Of a DNA stretch of 62,231 nt, positions 15,843-25,250 are shown piece after piece; position 1 is the first letter of the stretch; every line of letters begins with the position of its first letter. Both the position numbers and the translations under genes were made by a program. The DNA comes from Lachnospiraceae bacterium. GTDB taxonomy: Bacteria; Bacillota; Clostridia; Lachnospirales; Lachnospiraceae. The DNA is taken from assembly GCA_021199655.1 (NCBI GenBank), contig JAJQHQ010000027.1:1-62231 (forward strand). Direction: 5' to 3'. Under the pieces are notes generated by a model. It was not told where the DNA came from. It saw only the letters and a list, made by a program, of their open reading frames with translations, and did not search any database.

Positions 15843-17039
15843 ATGAAAGCCGTTATCGCGATCGATTCACTGAAAGGCAGTCTCTCTTCCATGGAAGCGG
15901 CAGAGGCCATACGGGAAGGGATTTTAAAAGCAAAGCCGGACTCAGAAGTAGTGATCAGGCCTCTGGCCGACGGAGGGGAAGGAACCACGGATGCTCTGAT
16001 CGAAGGAATGAGCGGAGAACGTGTTCCGCTCCGTGTCACCGGACCGTTTGGCAATCCCGTGAACTGTTATTACGGATATCTTAGCAGCAGCCGGACTGCC
16101 GTAATGGAGATGGCTTCCGCTGCCGGGATCACGCTGGAACCGACACGAGATCCCATGAAAGCCACCACACGGGGCGTAGGGGAAATGATCCTGCATGCCA
16201 TGGAGAACGGATGCCGGGATTTTATCATCGGCATCGGCGGAAGCGCCACAAACGACGGCGGCATCGGCATGCTGAAAGCGCTTGGTTATGAATTCCGGGA
16301 TCAGGACGGCGAAGATGTCGGAGAAGGGGGACAGGTGCTTGCAAAAATCGCCTCTTATTCTGAAGCAAACGCGGATCCCCGCCTGAAGGAATGCCGATTC
16401 CGCGTGGCCTGCGACGTGACAAATCCGCTCTGCGGGCCGATGGGCGCCACCTGGATCTACGGTCCCCAGAAGGGCGTCACCAAAGATCTGCTGGAGCCGC
16501 TCGATCGCGGCATGGCAAATTATGCGAAGGTGGTCTCTTCCGCCCCTGAAAAAGATTGGGCAGATAAAAATCGGGCAGATAAAAACGGCAGTGCATCCGC
16601 ATCTTCAGCGGAATATAGCACAGCCCCGAACTTCGCGGAACTGCCAGGCGCCGGCGCGGCCGGAGGTCTGGGATTCGCTTTCCTGCGCTTTCTGAATGCC
16701 GAACTGACGCCGGGCGTGAACCTGATCCTGAACGCTGTGGGACTCGAAAAAGAAGTGACGGATGCCGACGTGGTCGTTACCGGCGAGGGGCGTCTGGATC
16801 AGCAGACCGCCATGGGCAAAGCTCCCATCGGTGTGGCAAAGCTCGGGAAAAAATACGGAGCAAAAGTGATCGCGTTTGCCGGAAGCGTTGCTCCGGGCGC
16901 GGAAGCCTGCAATGAAGCAGGAATTGACGCGTTCTTCCCTGTTCTCCAGAGCGTATGCACTCTGGAAGAGGCTATGGATCCGCAAAATGCAAAGGAAAAT
17001 ATGGCCCGGACCGCCGCGCAGGTATTCCGGCTGTTATAA
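15843..17039 (+). CDS. Glycerate kinase (GarK/GlxK family)
   Basis: This 398-residue glycerate kinase type 1 protein opens MKAVIAIDSLKGSLSS and contains PLADGGEGTTDAL, the glycine-rich GIGGSATNDGGIGML and LPGAGAAGGLGFAF. It phosphorylates D-glycerate to a phosphoglycerate for entry into glycolysis. I start at 15843, where AGGAGG stands 10 nt upstream; the frame runs open further up without a site. An insertion of about 25 residues (SAPEKDWADKNRADKNGSAS) precedes the LPGAGAAGG motif. No glyoxylate or tartronate genes are adjacent. Confidence 0.9.
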   Translation: MKAVIAIDSLKGSLSSMEAAEAIREGILKAKPDSEVVIRPLADGGEGTTDALIEGMSGERVPLRVTGPFGNPVNCYYGYLSSSRTAVMEMASAAGITLEPTRDPMKATTRGVGEMILHAMENGCRDFIIGIGGSATNDGGIGMLKALGYEFRDQDGEDVGEGGQVLAKIASYSEANADPRLKECRFRVACDVTNPLCGPMGATWIYGPQKGVTKDLLEPLDRGMANYAKVVSSAPEKDWADKNRADKNGSASASSAEYSTAPNFAELPGAGAAGGLGFAFLRFLNAELTPGVNLILNAVGLEKEVTDADVVVTGEGRLDQQTAMGKAPIGVAKLGKKYGAKVIAFAGSVAPGAEACNEAGIDAFFPVLQSVCTLEEAMDPQNAKENMARTAAQVFRLL

Positions 17040-17072
17040 ATCCGATAGACAGAAAAGATAAGGAGACGTTTT

Positions 17073-17114
17073 ATGGCAAGTTTTTTCGAAGACTGGTCGC
17101 TGTCTTTCTGGTAG
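17073..17114 (+). CDS. Possible 13-residue peptide
   Basis: An ATG with a strong AAGGAG site 7 nt upstream opens a 13-codon frame (MASFFEDWSLSFW) just after the glycerate kinase. It is followed by open sequence in another frame (LVAVFLVGPCAQLWLP...). It may be a true micropeptide or the start of a frameshifted gene. There is nothing else to support it. Confidence 0.2.
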   Translation: MASFFEDWSLSFW

Positions 17115-17193
17115 GACCCTGTGCCCAGCTCTGGCTACCGATCACTAAGAAGTGGATACCCGCTTACGCACAGAAGAATCAATAATAATTTAC

Positions 17194-17220
17194 ATAACTG
17201 AAAAGGTACTGAACAGTTAC
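17194..17220. repeat. 27-bp palindromic repeat, copy 3
   Basis: ATAACTGAAAA...TGAACAGTTAC, between glycerate kinase and the GH42 terminator. Confidence 0.65.
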
Positions 17221-17238
17221 AAATATACAATACGCAAA

Positions 17239-17265
17239 AATCCCACGGGACAGTCCCGTGGGATT
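17239..17265 (-). terminator. Terminator after the beta-galactosidase gene
   Basis: A perfect 12-bp stem AATCCCACGGGA / TCCCGTGGGATT has a 3-nt loop. It runs into five Ts on the minus strand, 5 bp beyond the stop codon. Confidence 0.85.
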
Positions 17266-17269
17266 AAAT

Positions 17270-19444
17270 TTAATTCACATTTTCCAGGATCAGCACACCC
17301 TTCGGAGCAACAGCAACTGTCTCTCCCGCATTTCGCTTCACACCCTCCAGCAGATCTTTGCGATCCCGGTCAAGCGTGACAGCTAGCGTTTCCTCACTGT
17401 GATTCAGAACATAAAGGATGCGTTTTCCGTCCGCAAAGCGCTCAGTCGCCTCGACCTTGCCGCACACACACGAAATATCATCCGCCGAAGCATCAGCCGT
17501 TTTCTTTTCCGCACCATCGTACATAGATTCCTCTGTCTTTCCGACGAGCACATCGGAACCTGTCAGAGTGTCTCCTGCTCCGCCTGCTTCGCAAGTCTCT
17601 GTCATCACAGACACCGTCGAAAGCGGCAGCACCGGGCGGATTCCTTTCTCCTCCATCCGCTCGCGCATAAACGTGCGGTAGAATTCGTCCGTAAGCTGTG
17701 TCGCGACATAGTACGCCTTGCCCTCGCCAAAATGGTTTACAGTCAGAGCAGGCGATCCGGCGTAAAAGTCCTTTTCATAGGAAGCAAGAACTTCGGCTCC
17801 CTCCGAGTGCAGGATATCGCAGAGCATCCGCGCGGAATATTGTTCCCCTTCATATGTAATCCGGTTGCGCTTATCCGGCGGCAGGGCGTCAATTTCCTCG
17901 ACCCAGATGCCAAGAATGTCTCGAAGCCGTCCGGGATATCCGCCCGTGATAACGAGATCATGCTCGTCCACGATACCGGAAAAGAAGGTTGTAATAAAGG
18001 TGCCTCCGCGGCGTACAAACTCGCGTATTTTTTCATCATACCCTGTCTTCGTCATATAAAAAGCCGGAGCGATCAAAATCTCGTATTTATCCAGATCATC
18101 CTCCACGCCCACAAAGTCCACCGGGTAATTCTGCTCGGCCAGTGCACGGTAATACGTAAAGATCTCATCCATATATTTGAAATCCGTACTCGGACCCGCA
18201 GAGAGCTCCAGCGCCCACCAGTTGTCCCAGTCAAAGTAAATGGCCGCCTTCGCCTGCATTCTTCCGCCGAGCGTATGATTGCCGAGTGTTTTCAATTCTC
18301 CGCCGAGTGCGGAAATCTCACGGAACACTCTCGTATTCTCATTTCCGACATGGTCGATCACCGCACCGTGGTATTTTTCACAGGCACCAATACTCCTGCG
18401 CATCTGGAAAAACATCACCGTATCCGCGCCGTGCGCCACCGCCTGATAGCTCCAGAGCCGCATCACGCCCGGACGTTTCAAAGAGCAGTAGGAAAGCCAG
18501 TTGGAAACGCTCGGTGTCTGCTCCATCAGCGCATACGGCATGCCGCCCTTTAAGGAACGCATGATATCATGATTCATCGCGTTCCACGCCCAGGGCGCCG
18601 TGTTTTCCGGATAGCTGTCCCAGGCAACAAAGTCCATGGACTTTGCCCATTTCTTATAATCCAGATCCTTATAGGCGCCCATCAGGTTGGTCGTCACCTT
18701 CGCATTCGGCAGCCGCTTATGAATGACCTCAGCCTCCCGCTCATAGCAGCGCTGCAGGCTCTCGGAATTAAAACGCGCATAATCCAGAGAAATCCCCTGG
18801 AAGTTCGTCCGGTTGCCCCAGAAATGCTCGCTGCGCAGATCCGGCACCACGATCTCATCCCAGTCATAAAACGTATGGCTCCAGAACGCCGTATCCCACA
18901 CACGGTTCACCTCATCCAGCGTGCCGTATTTTTCCTTCAGCCAGACGCGGAACGCCTTCTCGCAGTTCTCACAGTAGCATTCCCCGCTGTACTCATTCGA
19001 AACATGCCACGCTACCACACATTCCCTGTCGCCGTACCGCTCGGCCAGCTTATCCGCCAGACGCACAGAATACTTTTGATAGGTCGGACTGTTCGGGCAG
19101 GAATTGTGTCTGGCGCCGAATTTACGCTTTGTGCCGTCATACTCCACCCGCAGGATGTCCGGGTGACGCGTCGCCATCCAGGCCGGATGCGCGGACGTCG
19201 AAGTCGCCAGGCAGACCTTTAAGCCATTCGCCTCCACGAGATCCATAATCTTATCCAGCTTTGAAAAATCATAGACGTCCTCAGACGGCTGCAGCGCCGC
19301 CCACGAAAACACATTGAGCGTCACTACGTCAATACCGGCCAGATGAAAGAGGCGCATATCCTCCTCCCAGATCTCCTCCGGCCACTGTTCCGGGTTGTAG
19401 TCACCCCCGTAAAGAACTTTCTGAATTCTGCTGTCGTTAATCAT
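17270..19444 (-). CDS. GH42 beta-galactosidase
   Basis: This 724-residue glycoside hydrolase family 42 enzyme starts with YGGDYNPEQWPEEIWEEDM and has FSWAALQP. The acid/base glutamate is in WHVSNEY (about 150). The CYCENC cluster of the family's zinc site follows, and the nucleophile glutamate is in ALMEQTPS (about 310). It hydrolyses terminal beta-galactosides, likely intracellular since there is no signal peptide. Near the C-terminus (about 620-670) a Gly/Ala/Asp-rich stretch interrupts the final beta domain. AAGGAG lies 7 nt before the ATG. No sugar transporter or regulator is adjacent, so it stands alone. Confidence 0.93.
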   Translation of the reverse strand: MINDSRIQKVLYGGDYNPEQWPEEIWEEDMRLFHLAGIDVVTLNVFSWAALQPSEDVYDFSKLDKIMDLVEANGLKVCLATSTSAHPAWMATRHPDILRVEYDGTKRKFGARHNSCPNSPTYQKYSVRLADKLAERYGDRECVVAWHVSNEYSGECYCENCEKAFRVWLKEKYGTLDEVNRVWDTAFWSHTFYDWDEIVVPDLRSEHFWGNRTNFQGISLDYARFNSESLQRCYEREAEVIHKRLPNAKVTTNLMGAYKDLDYKKWAKSMDFVAWDSYPENTAPWAWNAMNHDIMRSLKGGMPYALMEQTPSVSNWLSYCSLKRPGVMRLWSYQAVAHGADTVMFFQMRRSIGACEKYHGAVIDHVGNENTRVFREISALGGELKTLGNHTLGGRMQAKAAIYFDWDNWWALELSAGPSTDFKYMDEIFTYYRALAEQNYPVDFVGVEDDLDKYEILIAPAFYMTKTGYDEKIREFVRRGGTFITTFFSGIVDEHDLVITGGYPGRLRDILGIWVEEIDALPPDKRNRITYEGEQYSARMLCDILHSEGAEVLASYEKDFYAGSPALTVNHFGEGKAYYVATQLTDEFYRTFMRERMEEKGIRPVLPLSTVSVMTETCEAGGAGDTLTGSDVLVGKTEESMYDGAEKKTADASADDISCVCGKVEATERFADGKRILYVLNHSEETLAVTLDRDRKDLLEGVKRNAGETVAVAPKGVLILENVN

Positions 19445-19476
19445 ACCAGACTCCTTATCTCTTCCCTTGTATTATT

Positions 19477-19503
19477 GTAACTGTCCGGTCCATTCACAGT
19501 TAC
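19477..19503. repeat. 27-bp palindromic repeat, copy 4
   Basis: GTAACTGTCCG...TTCACAGTTAC, between the cyclo-ligase and the GH42 gene. Confidence 0.65.
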
Positions 19504-19571
19504 GTGATATTTACATTTTCCGGCATTCCATGCAGCGAATGCAAAACACCCATCATCAAAAGCTGCGGATA

Positions 19572-20123
19572 TTACAGTATCCGTGCTTCCGTAATCAGCT
19601 TCCGCGGACGGATATCCTCCGGCCGCACCAGCACCTCATCTACAATCTGAAACTCAAACGCCAGAGCCACCGTCGGATGAAGCGGATGCGCCGCCAGATA
19701 GCGGTCATAAAAGCCCTTCCCATAGCCGCACCGGTTCCGATTCGCGTCAAATCCCACACCCGGCACGATCAGCAGCGCATTCTCCGATGCCCCGCCGCAG
19801 GCCAAATGCACCGGAACCGGCTCCGGCACATGAAAATAGCCGTCCTCAACATCAGCATAGGAAGAAATATAATAATAACTCATATCCTCCCCCTCCACCT
19901 TCGGGGCAGCTACCTTTTTGCCAAGTCTCCACGCCGCCTCGATCAGCGGCTTCGTCGAAACCTCGCCCTTGCAGTCCATATAAACAAAAATCTCCGCGGC
20001 ATCCCGGAATTCGTCCAGATCCATCACCGTTTCACAGATCCTCCGGCTGTTCTCCAAAAGAACATCCTCCGGCAAATCGCGCCGCCGCTCCTTCACCATC
20101 TTCCTAATGTCCTTTTTTTCCAT
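19572..20123 (-). CDS. 5-formyltetrahydrofolate cyclo-ligase
   Basis: This 183-residue protein of the FTHF cyclo-ligase family (YgfA/MTHFS) carries out the ATP-dependent conversion of 5-formyl-THF to 5,10-methenyl-THF. The C-terminal signature GVGFDANRNRCGYGKGFYDRYL is present. I start at 20123 (MEKKDIRKM) because GGGAGAG lies directly upstream. This overlaps the end of the DUF896 gene by 20 bp and implies coupling. Confidence 0.92.
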   Translation of the reverse strand: MEKKDIRKMVKERRRDLPEDVLLENSRRICETVMDLDEFRDAAEIFVYMDCKGEVSTKPLIEAAWRLGKKVAAPKVEGEDMSYYYISSYADVEDGYFHVPEPVPVHLACGGASENALLIVPGVGFDANRNRCGYGKGFYDRYLAAHPLHPTVALAFEFQIVDEVLVRPEDIRPRKLITEARIL

Positions 20124-20322
20124 ACTTCTCTCCCAGATTCTCCACCGTACCGTCCGCATTCACAATATCAATATTATTCAGCTGTCCGCGCAGATTCATC
20201 CGCACCGCCTCAATATACTCCTGACGAAGCGCCGCCTGTTCCTCACGCTCCGCCTCCGTCAGACCTTCCGCCTTCGCCCGCCTCGCAAGCTCATTAATGC
20301 GCTGTAACTTCAACTGATTCAT
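20104..20322 (-). CDS. DUF896 (YnzC/UPF0291) small protein
   Basis: This 72-residue DUF896 protein starts MNQLKLQRINELARRAK, with TEAEREEQAALRQEYI and the RGQLNNIDIVN segment. It is a two-helix hairpin family of unknown function, related to Bacillus subtilis YnzC. Its end overlaps the cyclo-ligase start. Confidence 0.88.
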   Translation of the reverse strand: MNQLKLQRINELARRAKAEGLTEAEREEQAALRQEYIEAVRMNLRGQLNNIDIVNADGTVENLGEKYGKKGH

Positions 20323-20395
20323 TTAGATACTATCCTTTCATTTTATTAAACTAAACTATGACAAAATCTATATCGATTATGAAATTTTCATAGCA

Positions 20396-20563
20396 CTCAG
20401 GTTCGCACAGAACCGGACAGGATGGTCGAGGACTATTAAAGACAGCGCCAGTCCTTAATGAGATCGAGCTGTAAAGCGAAGATCGAATTTAGTACTGCTG
20501 CGCTGTTTTATAAGCGCGAGCGTGTCCGAGACCGCCTGTTCGGTTCAAGCGAATCTATCTGAG
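20396..20563. repeat. Long imperfect inverted repeat / structured intergenic element
   Basis: Arms CTCAG...TTCGC...GAACCGGACAGG (20396-20421) pair imperfectly with CCTGTTCGGTTC...GCGAATCTATCTGAG (20535-20563). Pairing continues inward: TATTAAAGACAGCGC pairs with GCGCTGTTTTATA. The right end overlaps the last codons of the flippase gene. It could be a small non-autonomous mobile element or a 3' RNA structure. Confidence 0.45.
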
Positions 20564-22210
20564 CAGCCCCATCTTCCGCAGCACCCGGATGATCGTGCCG
20601 CCCTTCGGTATCCCGGCCAGCTCCTCCTCTGTGATCCCATGGAAAGAGACCATCCCGATCCCGTAGATCAAAACACCCACAAACACTGCGATCACGGTCG
20701 AGATCGTATTCCCCATAATCATATGGCATCCCAGATAAGCAATGTAAGCACCGGCTGCCATAATGACAGAGACGATTGCCGGCACCACAAAGGTACGATA
20801 AATCTCCTGACGGTAATGCAGATACCGCGCGATCGAAACCGCATTCATAATGCTGATGAGGATCGCAAAAACAATATTCGCGCCCACGACCGCATAAATA
20901 TTCAGATTGAACGTGGTCAGCAGCACATAAAGCACGATCAGGTGGATGACCAGAGCAATGCAGCAGTGGATCAGGGGTTCACGCATACGGCCGATGCCCT
21001 GAAGAATGCCGGTCGAAAGGGTCGAAAGGGCGTAAAATATGATCATCAGAGAACCAATCTGCATAATTCCGACAGACAGCGGCGTGCCGGTTTCATTGGT
21101 AAACAGCATCGTAATGATCGGCTCTGCCAGAGCGGCAAGTCCTGCCGCACAGGGGATGGTAAGAAACATCGTAAAGCGGATGGACGTCTGCACCTTACGT
21201 TTGGCTTCCGCTTTATCCCGTTTTTCCATCGCCGCTGTCAGACTCGGTACCACAGACGGTGAAAGACTGGATGCCAGGGCCAGAGGTACATTCATCAGGA
21301 CACGGAACTGTCCGGAATAAATCCCCCAGATCGTCATGGTCTGATCTTCCGAGAAGCCCTGTTTCTGCAGAACATTGCTGAACACGCCAAGATCCACGAC
21401 ATTCGTGATATTATACACGACCGTACTTAAAACGACAGGGACGATCGTCGCGATCAGTTCCCGGTAAATATCACTCTGAGATTCCTTTACCCCGGTATGA
21501 TCCTTCCTCATGCGCACGCGCATCGGCTTTGCCTGTGCCAGGTAAATGATCATGACAACGATCAGAGCCACACTGATACTCGCAACCGTACCGAACGTAC
21601 CGCCCGCAGCGCCCCAGGCAGCCGCAAGCGAGTCATTGCCCTGACTTGCTGCCAGCGAGGTGCCGTAGCGAAACATAATATCCGCGCAGACCAGTGATAC
21701 CACCGCGTTTACAATCTGCTCAATGACCTGTGAAAACGCGGTCGGCACCATATTGGAAAAGCCCTGAAAATACCCGCGAAAAGTGCCCAGAATAGCAGAA
21801 ATGAAAATGGCCGGGGCGAGAACGCGCAGCCCATAGACAGCCAGTTCCGATGAAAGCAGGTACTTTGTGATCAGACCGGCACATGCATATGTAACCAGAG
21901 CCATCACGCCGCCGATCAGCATGGAAAACCGTACTGCGCAAAGAAATACGCGGTGCGCATTCCGATATTCGCCTCTTTGTACTCGTGCCGACACCAGTCT
22001 GGACACAGCCAGAGGCATATTGAAACTGGATACCATCAGCAGGATCGCATAGATCTCATTCGCTGTTGAATAATATCCGCTGCCTTCATTTCCCAGGATA
22101 TTCTGAAGCGGCACGCGATAAAGCATGCCGATGATCTTGGCGATGATCGCCGCCGCCGCAAGGATGGAACCCTGCACGAGAAAGTTGTTTCCGCTTTTGT
22201 TCTTTTTCAC
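20555..22210 (-). CDS. Lipid II / polysaccharide flippase (MurJ/SpoVB/YtgP family)
   Basis: This polytopic MATE/MVF-superfamily membrane protein has 551 residues and about 14 transmembrane segments. The N-terminus (FLVQGSILAAAAIIAKIIGMLYRVPL) and ILGNEGSGYY are typical of the SpoVB/YtgP group, which flips lipid-linked cell-wall precursors. I choose a GTG start at 22210 because AAAGAGG lies 6 nt upstream; a TTG two codons earlier is too close to that site. A dedicated vegetative or sporulation role cannot be decided from sequence. Confidence 0.85.
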   Translation of the reverse strand: MKKNKSGNNFLVQGSILAAAAIIAKIIGMLYRVPLQNILGNEGSGYYSTANEIYAILLMVSSFNMPLAVSRLVSARVQRGEYRNAHRVFLCAVRFSMLIGGVMALVTYACAGLITKYLLSSELAVYGLRVLAPAIFISAILGTFRGYFQGFSNMVPTAFSQVIEQIVNAVVSLVCADIMFRYGTSLAASQGNDSLAAAWGAAGGTFGTVASISVALIVVMIIYLAQAKPMRVRMRKDHTGVKESQSDIYRELIATIVPVVLSTVVYNITNVVDLGVFSNVLQKQGFSEDQTMTIWGIYSGQFRVLMNVPLALASSLSPSVVPSLTAAMEKRDKAEAKRKVQTSIRFTMFLTIPCAAGLAALAEPIITMLFTNETGTPLSVGIMQIGSLMIIFYALSTLSTGILQGIGRMREPLIHCCIALVIHLIVLYVLLTTFNLNIYAVVGANIVFAILISIMNAVSIARYLHYRQEIYRTFVVPAIVSVIMAAGAYIAYLGCHMIMGNTISTVIAVFVGVLIYGIGMVSFHGITEEELAGIPKGGTIIRVLRKMGLLR

Positions 22211-22329
22211 AGCCAACCTCTTTACACGACCAAAGCCCGGCAGCGCATTTCGGAACGAATCCTTCCGGTATGCCGTGCGTTATGCGCTGCCCGGCCATGT
22301 AATGATAATATATATTTGTTTCAGGACAA

Positions 22330-23571
22330 TTACTCTGCTGATGTCTCCTCAGAAACAGCTTCCGCAGTCGCTGATCCCGTGGATATCTCCATCGCAGCCA
22401 GTTCCTCGCCGTTGATGTCACCAATCGTGACGTCGTCCATGCTGGAATTCAGAACGATGCAGACCCAGGTCTTGCCCTGATTCAGCGTGATCTCCTCTCC
22501 GTCCGTGTCGTAATAATGCGTCACGCCGAAGTTTCCGTCGCCCAGCTCATTCTCAAGGTCAGGATCATCCTTTGCCCAGGTGATCGGGATTGCCTTACCG
22601 CGGGTAATGTATACACCTTCACCGCCGGAATACACATCAATATCCATATAGCCTTCACCCAGATCCTCATACGAGCAGTACTGGATCAGGATATTGTCAT
22701 AGGTCAGGCCCTTACCGGTCAGATAGTCCGTCTGTAGGCTGCCCAGCTGATATCTTGTGTATTGACCTGTTTCCTCGTCATATACAAACTCCGGATAGTT
22801 GTAGACATAGCCCGGCTCCACCGTAAGTGCATCCACGCCGTAGTCCAGGGTAATGACTTCATCATCATCTGCAAACTGATAATGGCCGTTGCTCTCGATA
22901 TACTCGTCCGAATAGTCCGTGGAAATACCCTTATATTCGATACCGGCCTGAATCAGTTCATAGTTGGTGAATACGTTATGCGGGGATACAAAATCATCCG
23001 AACGATAATAAACAATGTCTCCCTCTCCCTCATAGTTCAGATCATAGTCAGCCATGCCGCTTAAACGCACCGTGTCTGACAGATTCAGAACACCGGTAGC
23101 GAATACCGCGTGTCCGTAATGCATATAGATTGCCTCAAACTCACGCGCAAAATACACAAAATACTCGCGGCAGCTTCGCACCGAACCGATACGCTCGACA
23201 TCCTGATAATCCTCCATGATCGCGAGCAGACGTGTGATACCGCCTTCTACAGGAGCCTCATAGACGATCGCAGCGTTGCTGATGCCGGACTGCGGAAGCG
23301 CATTTTCAATATTATTGATCATGACCGCGATCGGTATCGTCCGGCCAATCGATGCCGGTACGAGCTTGCCGGTCAGGTAGCTCCTGACCCACTCATCTTC
23401 CGTACTTTCCGTCGTATCGTCCGTCACTGCAGTATCATCAGCCGCAGCCTCCTCTACTGCCGCCGTATCCTCCGCCGCAGCTTCCTCTGCATAAGCAAAC
23501 CCCCCTGCCGACATGCTGCCGAGCATCACCGCCGCTGCGGCAAGGCCGGCCATCCACTGTTTTTTCTTCAT
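22330..23571 (-). CDS. Secreted DUF3048 protein (YerB-like)
   Basis: This 413-residue exported protein has a signal peptide ending near GGFAYA|EEA, then an Ala/Asp/Thr-rich linker to about residue 60. The DUF3048 core follows, with IPIAVMINNIENALPQSGIS, AAIVYEAPVEGGITRLLAI, RIGSVRSCREYFVYFA and a C-terminal VTHYYDTDGEEITLNQGKTWV. Function of the family is unknown; B. subtilis YerB is the named relative. AGGAGG lies upstream of the ATG. It has no lipobox. Confidence 0.9.
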   Translation of the reverse strand: MKKKQWMAGLAAAAVMLGSMSAGGFAYAEEAAAEDTAAVEEAAADDTAVTDDTTESTEDEWVRSYLTGKLVPASIGRTIPIAVMINNIENALPQSGISNAAIVYEAPVEGGITRLLAIMEDYQDVERIGSVRSCREYFVYFAREFEAIYMHYGHAVFATGVLNLSDTVRLSGMADYDLNYEGEGDIVYYRSDDFVSPHNVFTNYELIQAGIEYKGISTDYSDEYIESNGHYQFADDDEVITLDYGVDALTVEPGYVYNYPEFVYDEETGQYTRYQLGSLQTDYLTGKGLTYDNILIQYCSYEDLGEGYMDIDVYSGGEGVYITRGKAIPITWAKDDPDLENELGDGNFGVTHYYDTDGEEITLNQGKTWVCIVLNSSMDDVTIGDINGEELAAMEISTGSATAEAVSEETSAE

Positions 23572-23590
23572 AATAATTTACCCTCCTGTT

Positions 23591-24085
23591 TTATCTTGTT
23601 ATGTGCAGTGCCTCCAGTATATCCCTTTGGATCTGCTCCATCGTGGCTGCGTCACTTTCCGTCATGTGATCGTATCCAAGAAGGTGCAGTATACTGTGTG
23701 TGATCAAAAACGCGTACTCTCTGGTCACGGAATGTCCGTAGGCTTCTGCCTGTTCCAGAACCTTGTCCGCCGAGATGACGATATCGCCAAGTACCAGTTC
23801 GCCGCTTTCCGGGTCAAAGCAGTCATCTTCATTCTCCAGCCATTCAAACTCACCCGGAGTCTCAAAATCAATCATTGGAAACGAAAGAACATCTGTCGGC
23901 GCGTCAATCTGTCTGTGTTCAAGGTTCAGCCGGTGAATCTCATCGTTGTCGGTCACCGTCAGGCCGATACAGACCTCATATGGGCAGTCCATAAAGTCGA
24001 TGGCCCCGTCGATCACGCGCTGCGCGATCTCATACAGATCAATCCCCAGCCTGTCCCCGGATTCATCCTCAAAATCTATGGTCAT
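23591..24085 (-). CDS. Endoribonuclease YbeY
   Basis: This 164-residue UPF0054 protein has the zinc-binding motif HSILHLLGYDH near the C-terminus and LNLEHRQIDAPTDVLSFPM in the middle. It is a rRNA maturation and quality-control RNase. It follows phoH closely (34-bp gap), a conserved bacterial pairing. Confidence 0.95.
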   Translation of the reverse strand: MTIDFEDESGDRLGIDLYEIAQRVIDGAIDFMDCPYEVCIGLTVTDNDEIHRLNLEHRQIDAPTDVLSFPMIDFETPGEFEWLENEDDCFDPESGELVLGDIVISADKVLEQAEAYGHSVTREYAFLITHSILHLLGYDHMTESDAATMEQIQRDILEALHITR

Positions 24086-24119
24086 CCTCTCGTTCTCCTT
24101 TCATAGCTGTTTTGTACCT

Positions 24120-25163
24120 TCAGGAATTCCTCTGCTGCCGATGCTGCTCTCTGCCATCATGGGTGTCTTTGCCGTCACTGTGCCTTTTCGCACCCGCACG
24201 CCGCTGCTCGGTTGCCTCATATTCTTCATAAGCGTTCACAATCCTCTGCACCAGCGGATGACGCACAACGTCCTGACTCGTCAGAGTGCAGAAGCTGATG
24301 CCTTCCACCTTTGACAGTACTTTTATGGCGATATCCAGACCGGACGGCGAACCGGGCGGCAGATCCTTCTGTGTGCGGTCACCGGTCACGATCACCTTCG
24401 AACCGAAACCGATTCTTGTCAGAAACATCTTCATCTGCGCCGGAGAGGTATTCTGCGCCTCATCCAGTATGATATAGGCATTGTCCAGCGTCCGTCCGCG
24501 CATATAGGCGAGCGGCGCCACTTCGATCAGACCCTTTTCCATATTCCGGGAGAAGCTCTCTGCCCCCATGATCTGATAAAGCGCATCGTAGAGCGGCCGC
24601 AGATACGGATCCACCTTACTTTGCAGGTCGCCGGGAAGAAATCCCAGCTTCTCTCCTGCCTCAATCGCCGGACGGGTGAGGATGATGCGGCTCACTTCCT
24701 CATTTTTAAAGGCCGCGATCGCCATCGCCATCGCCAGATAGGTCTTGCCGGTCCCGGCCGGACCGATCCCGAATACGATCATATCCCGCCGGATCGCATC
24801 CACATAATTTTTCTGGCCGAGTGTCTTGGGCTTGATCGGCTTACCGTTGATGGTATGACAGATACAGTCGTTGTCCATCTCCACCATGGAGGACGTCTTT
24901 CCGTCCATCGCCAGTGCGATCGCGTAATCTACATTCTGTTCTGTGATAAGGTTCCCCCGGCGGGAGAGCTCCGTAAGGCTCTCAAAGATCTCGCCCGCAC
25001 GCGCAATATTGTCCGGACCTCCGATCAAACGAATCCCGTCGTCACGGTTCAACACGGTCACGTGAAGCGCCCTTTCTACCTTTTTAATATTTTTGTCAAA
25101 CTGACCGAAAACATTCGTCTCATGTCCGGCCGGTATGGTAAGCGTCTTCTCTGACATGCTCAT
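24120..25163 (-). CDS. PhoH-family ATPase
   Basis: This 347-residue protein has Walker A GPAGTGKTYLAMAMAI (about 125), Walker B NAYIILDEAQN and the following TRIGFGSKVIVTGD segment typical of PhoH/PhoL. An N-terminal KH-like region precedes it. The ATG at 25163 has GGGAGG about 13 nt upstream; an in-frame TTG lies within that site. A His/Arg/Gln-rich tail ends the protein. It is probably an RNA-linked NTPase and part of the yqfC-yqfD-phoH-ybeY operon. Confidence 0.92.
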   Translation of the reverse strand: MSMSEKTLTIPAGHETNVFGQFDKNIKKVERALHVTVLNRDDGIRLIGGPDNIARAGEIFESLTELSRRGNLITEQNVDYAIALAMDGKTSSMVEMDNDCICHTINGKPIKPKTLGQKNYVDAIRRDMIVFGIGPAGTGKTYLAMAMAIAAFKNEEVSRIILTRPAIEAGEKLGFLPGDLQSKVDPYLRPLYDALYQIMGAESFSRNMEKGLIEVAPLAYMRGRTLDNAYIILDEAQNTSPAQMKMFLTRIGFGSKVIVTGDRTQKDLPPGSPSGLDIAIKVLSKVEGISFCTLTSQDVVRHPLVQRIVNAYEEYEATEQRRAGAKRHSDGKDTHDGREQHRQQRNS

Positions 25164-25250
25164 TCCCGCAGTTCTTCCTCCCAATCAACAGTATTTCATC
25201 TGACGGCTGTCTGATTCTGCGGACCTTCGTATCCGGAAAAGCACCTTTCA

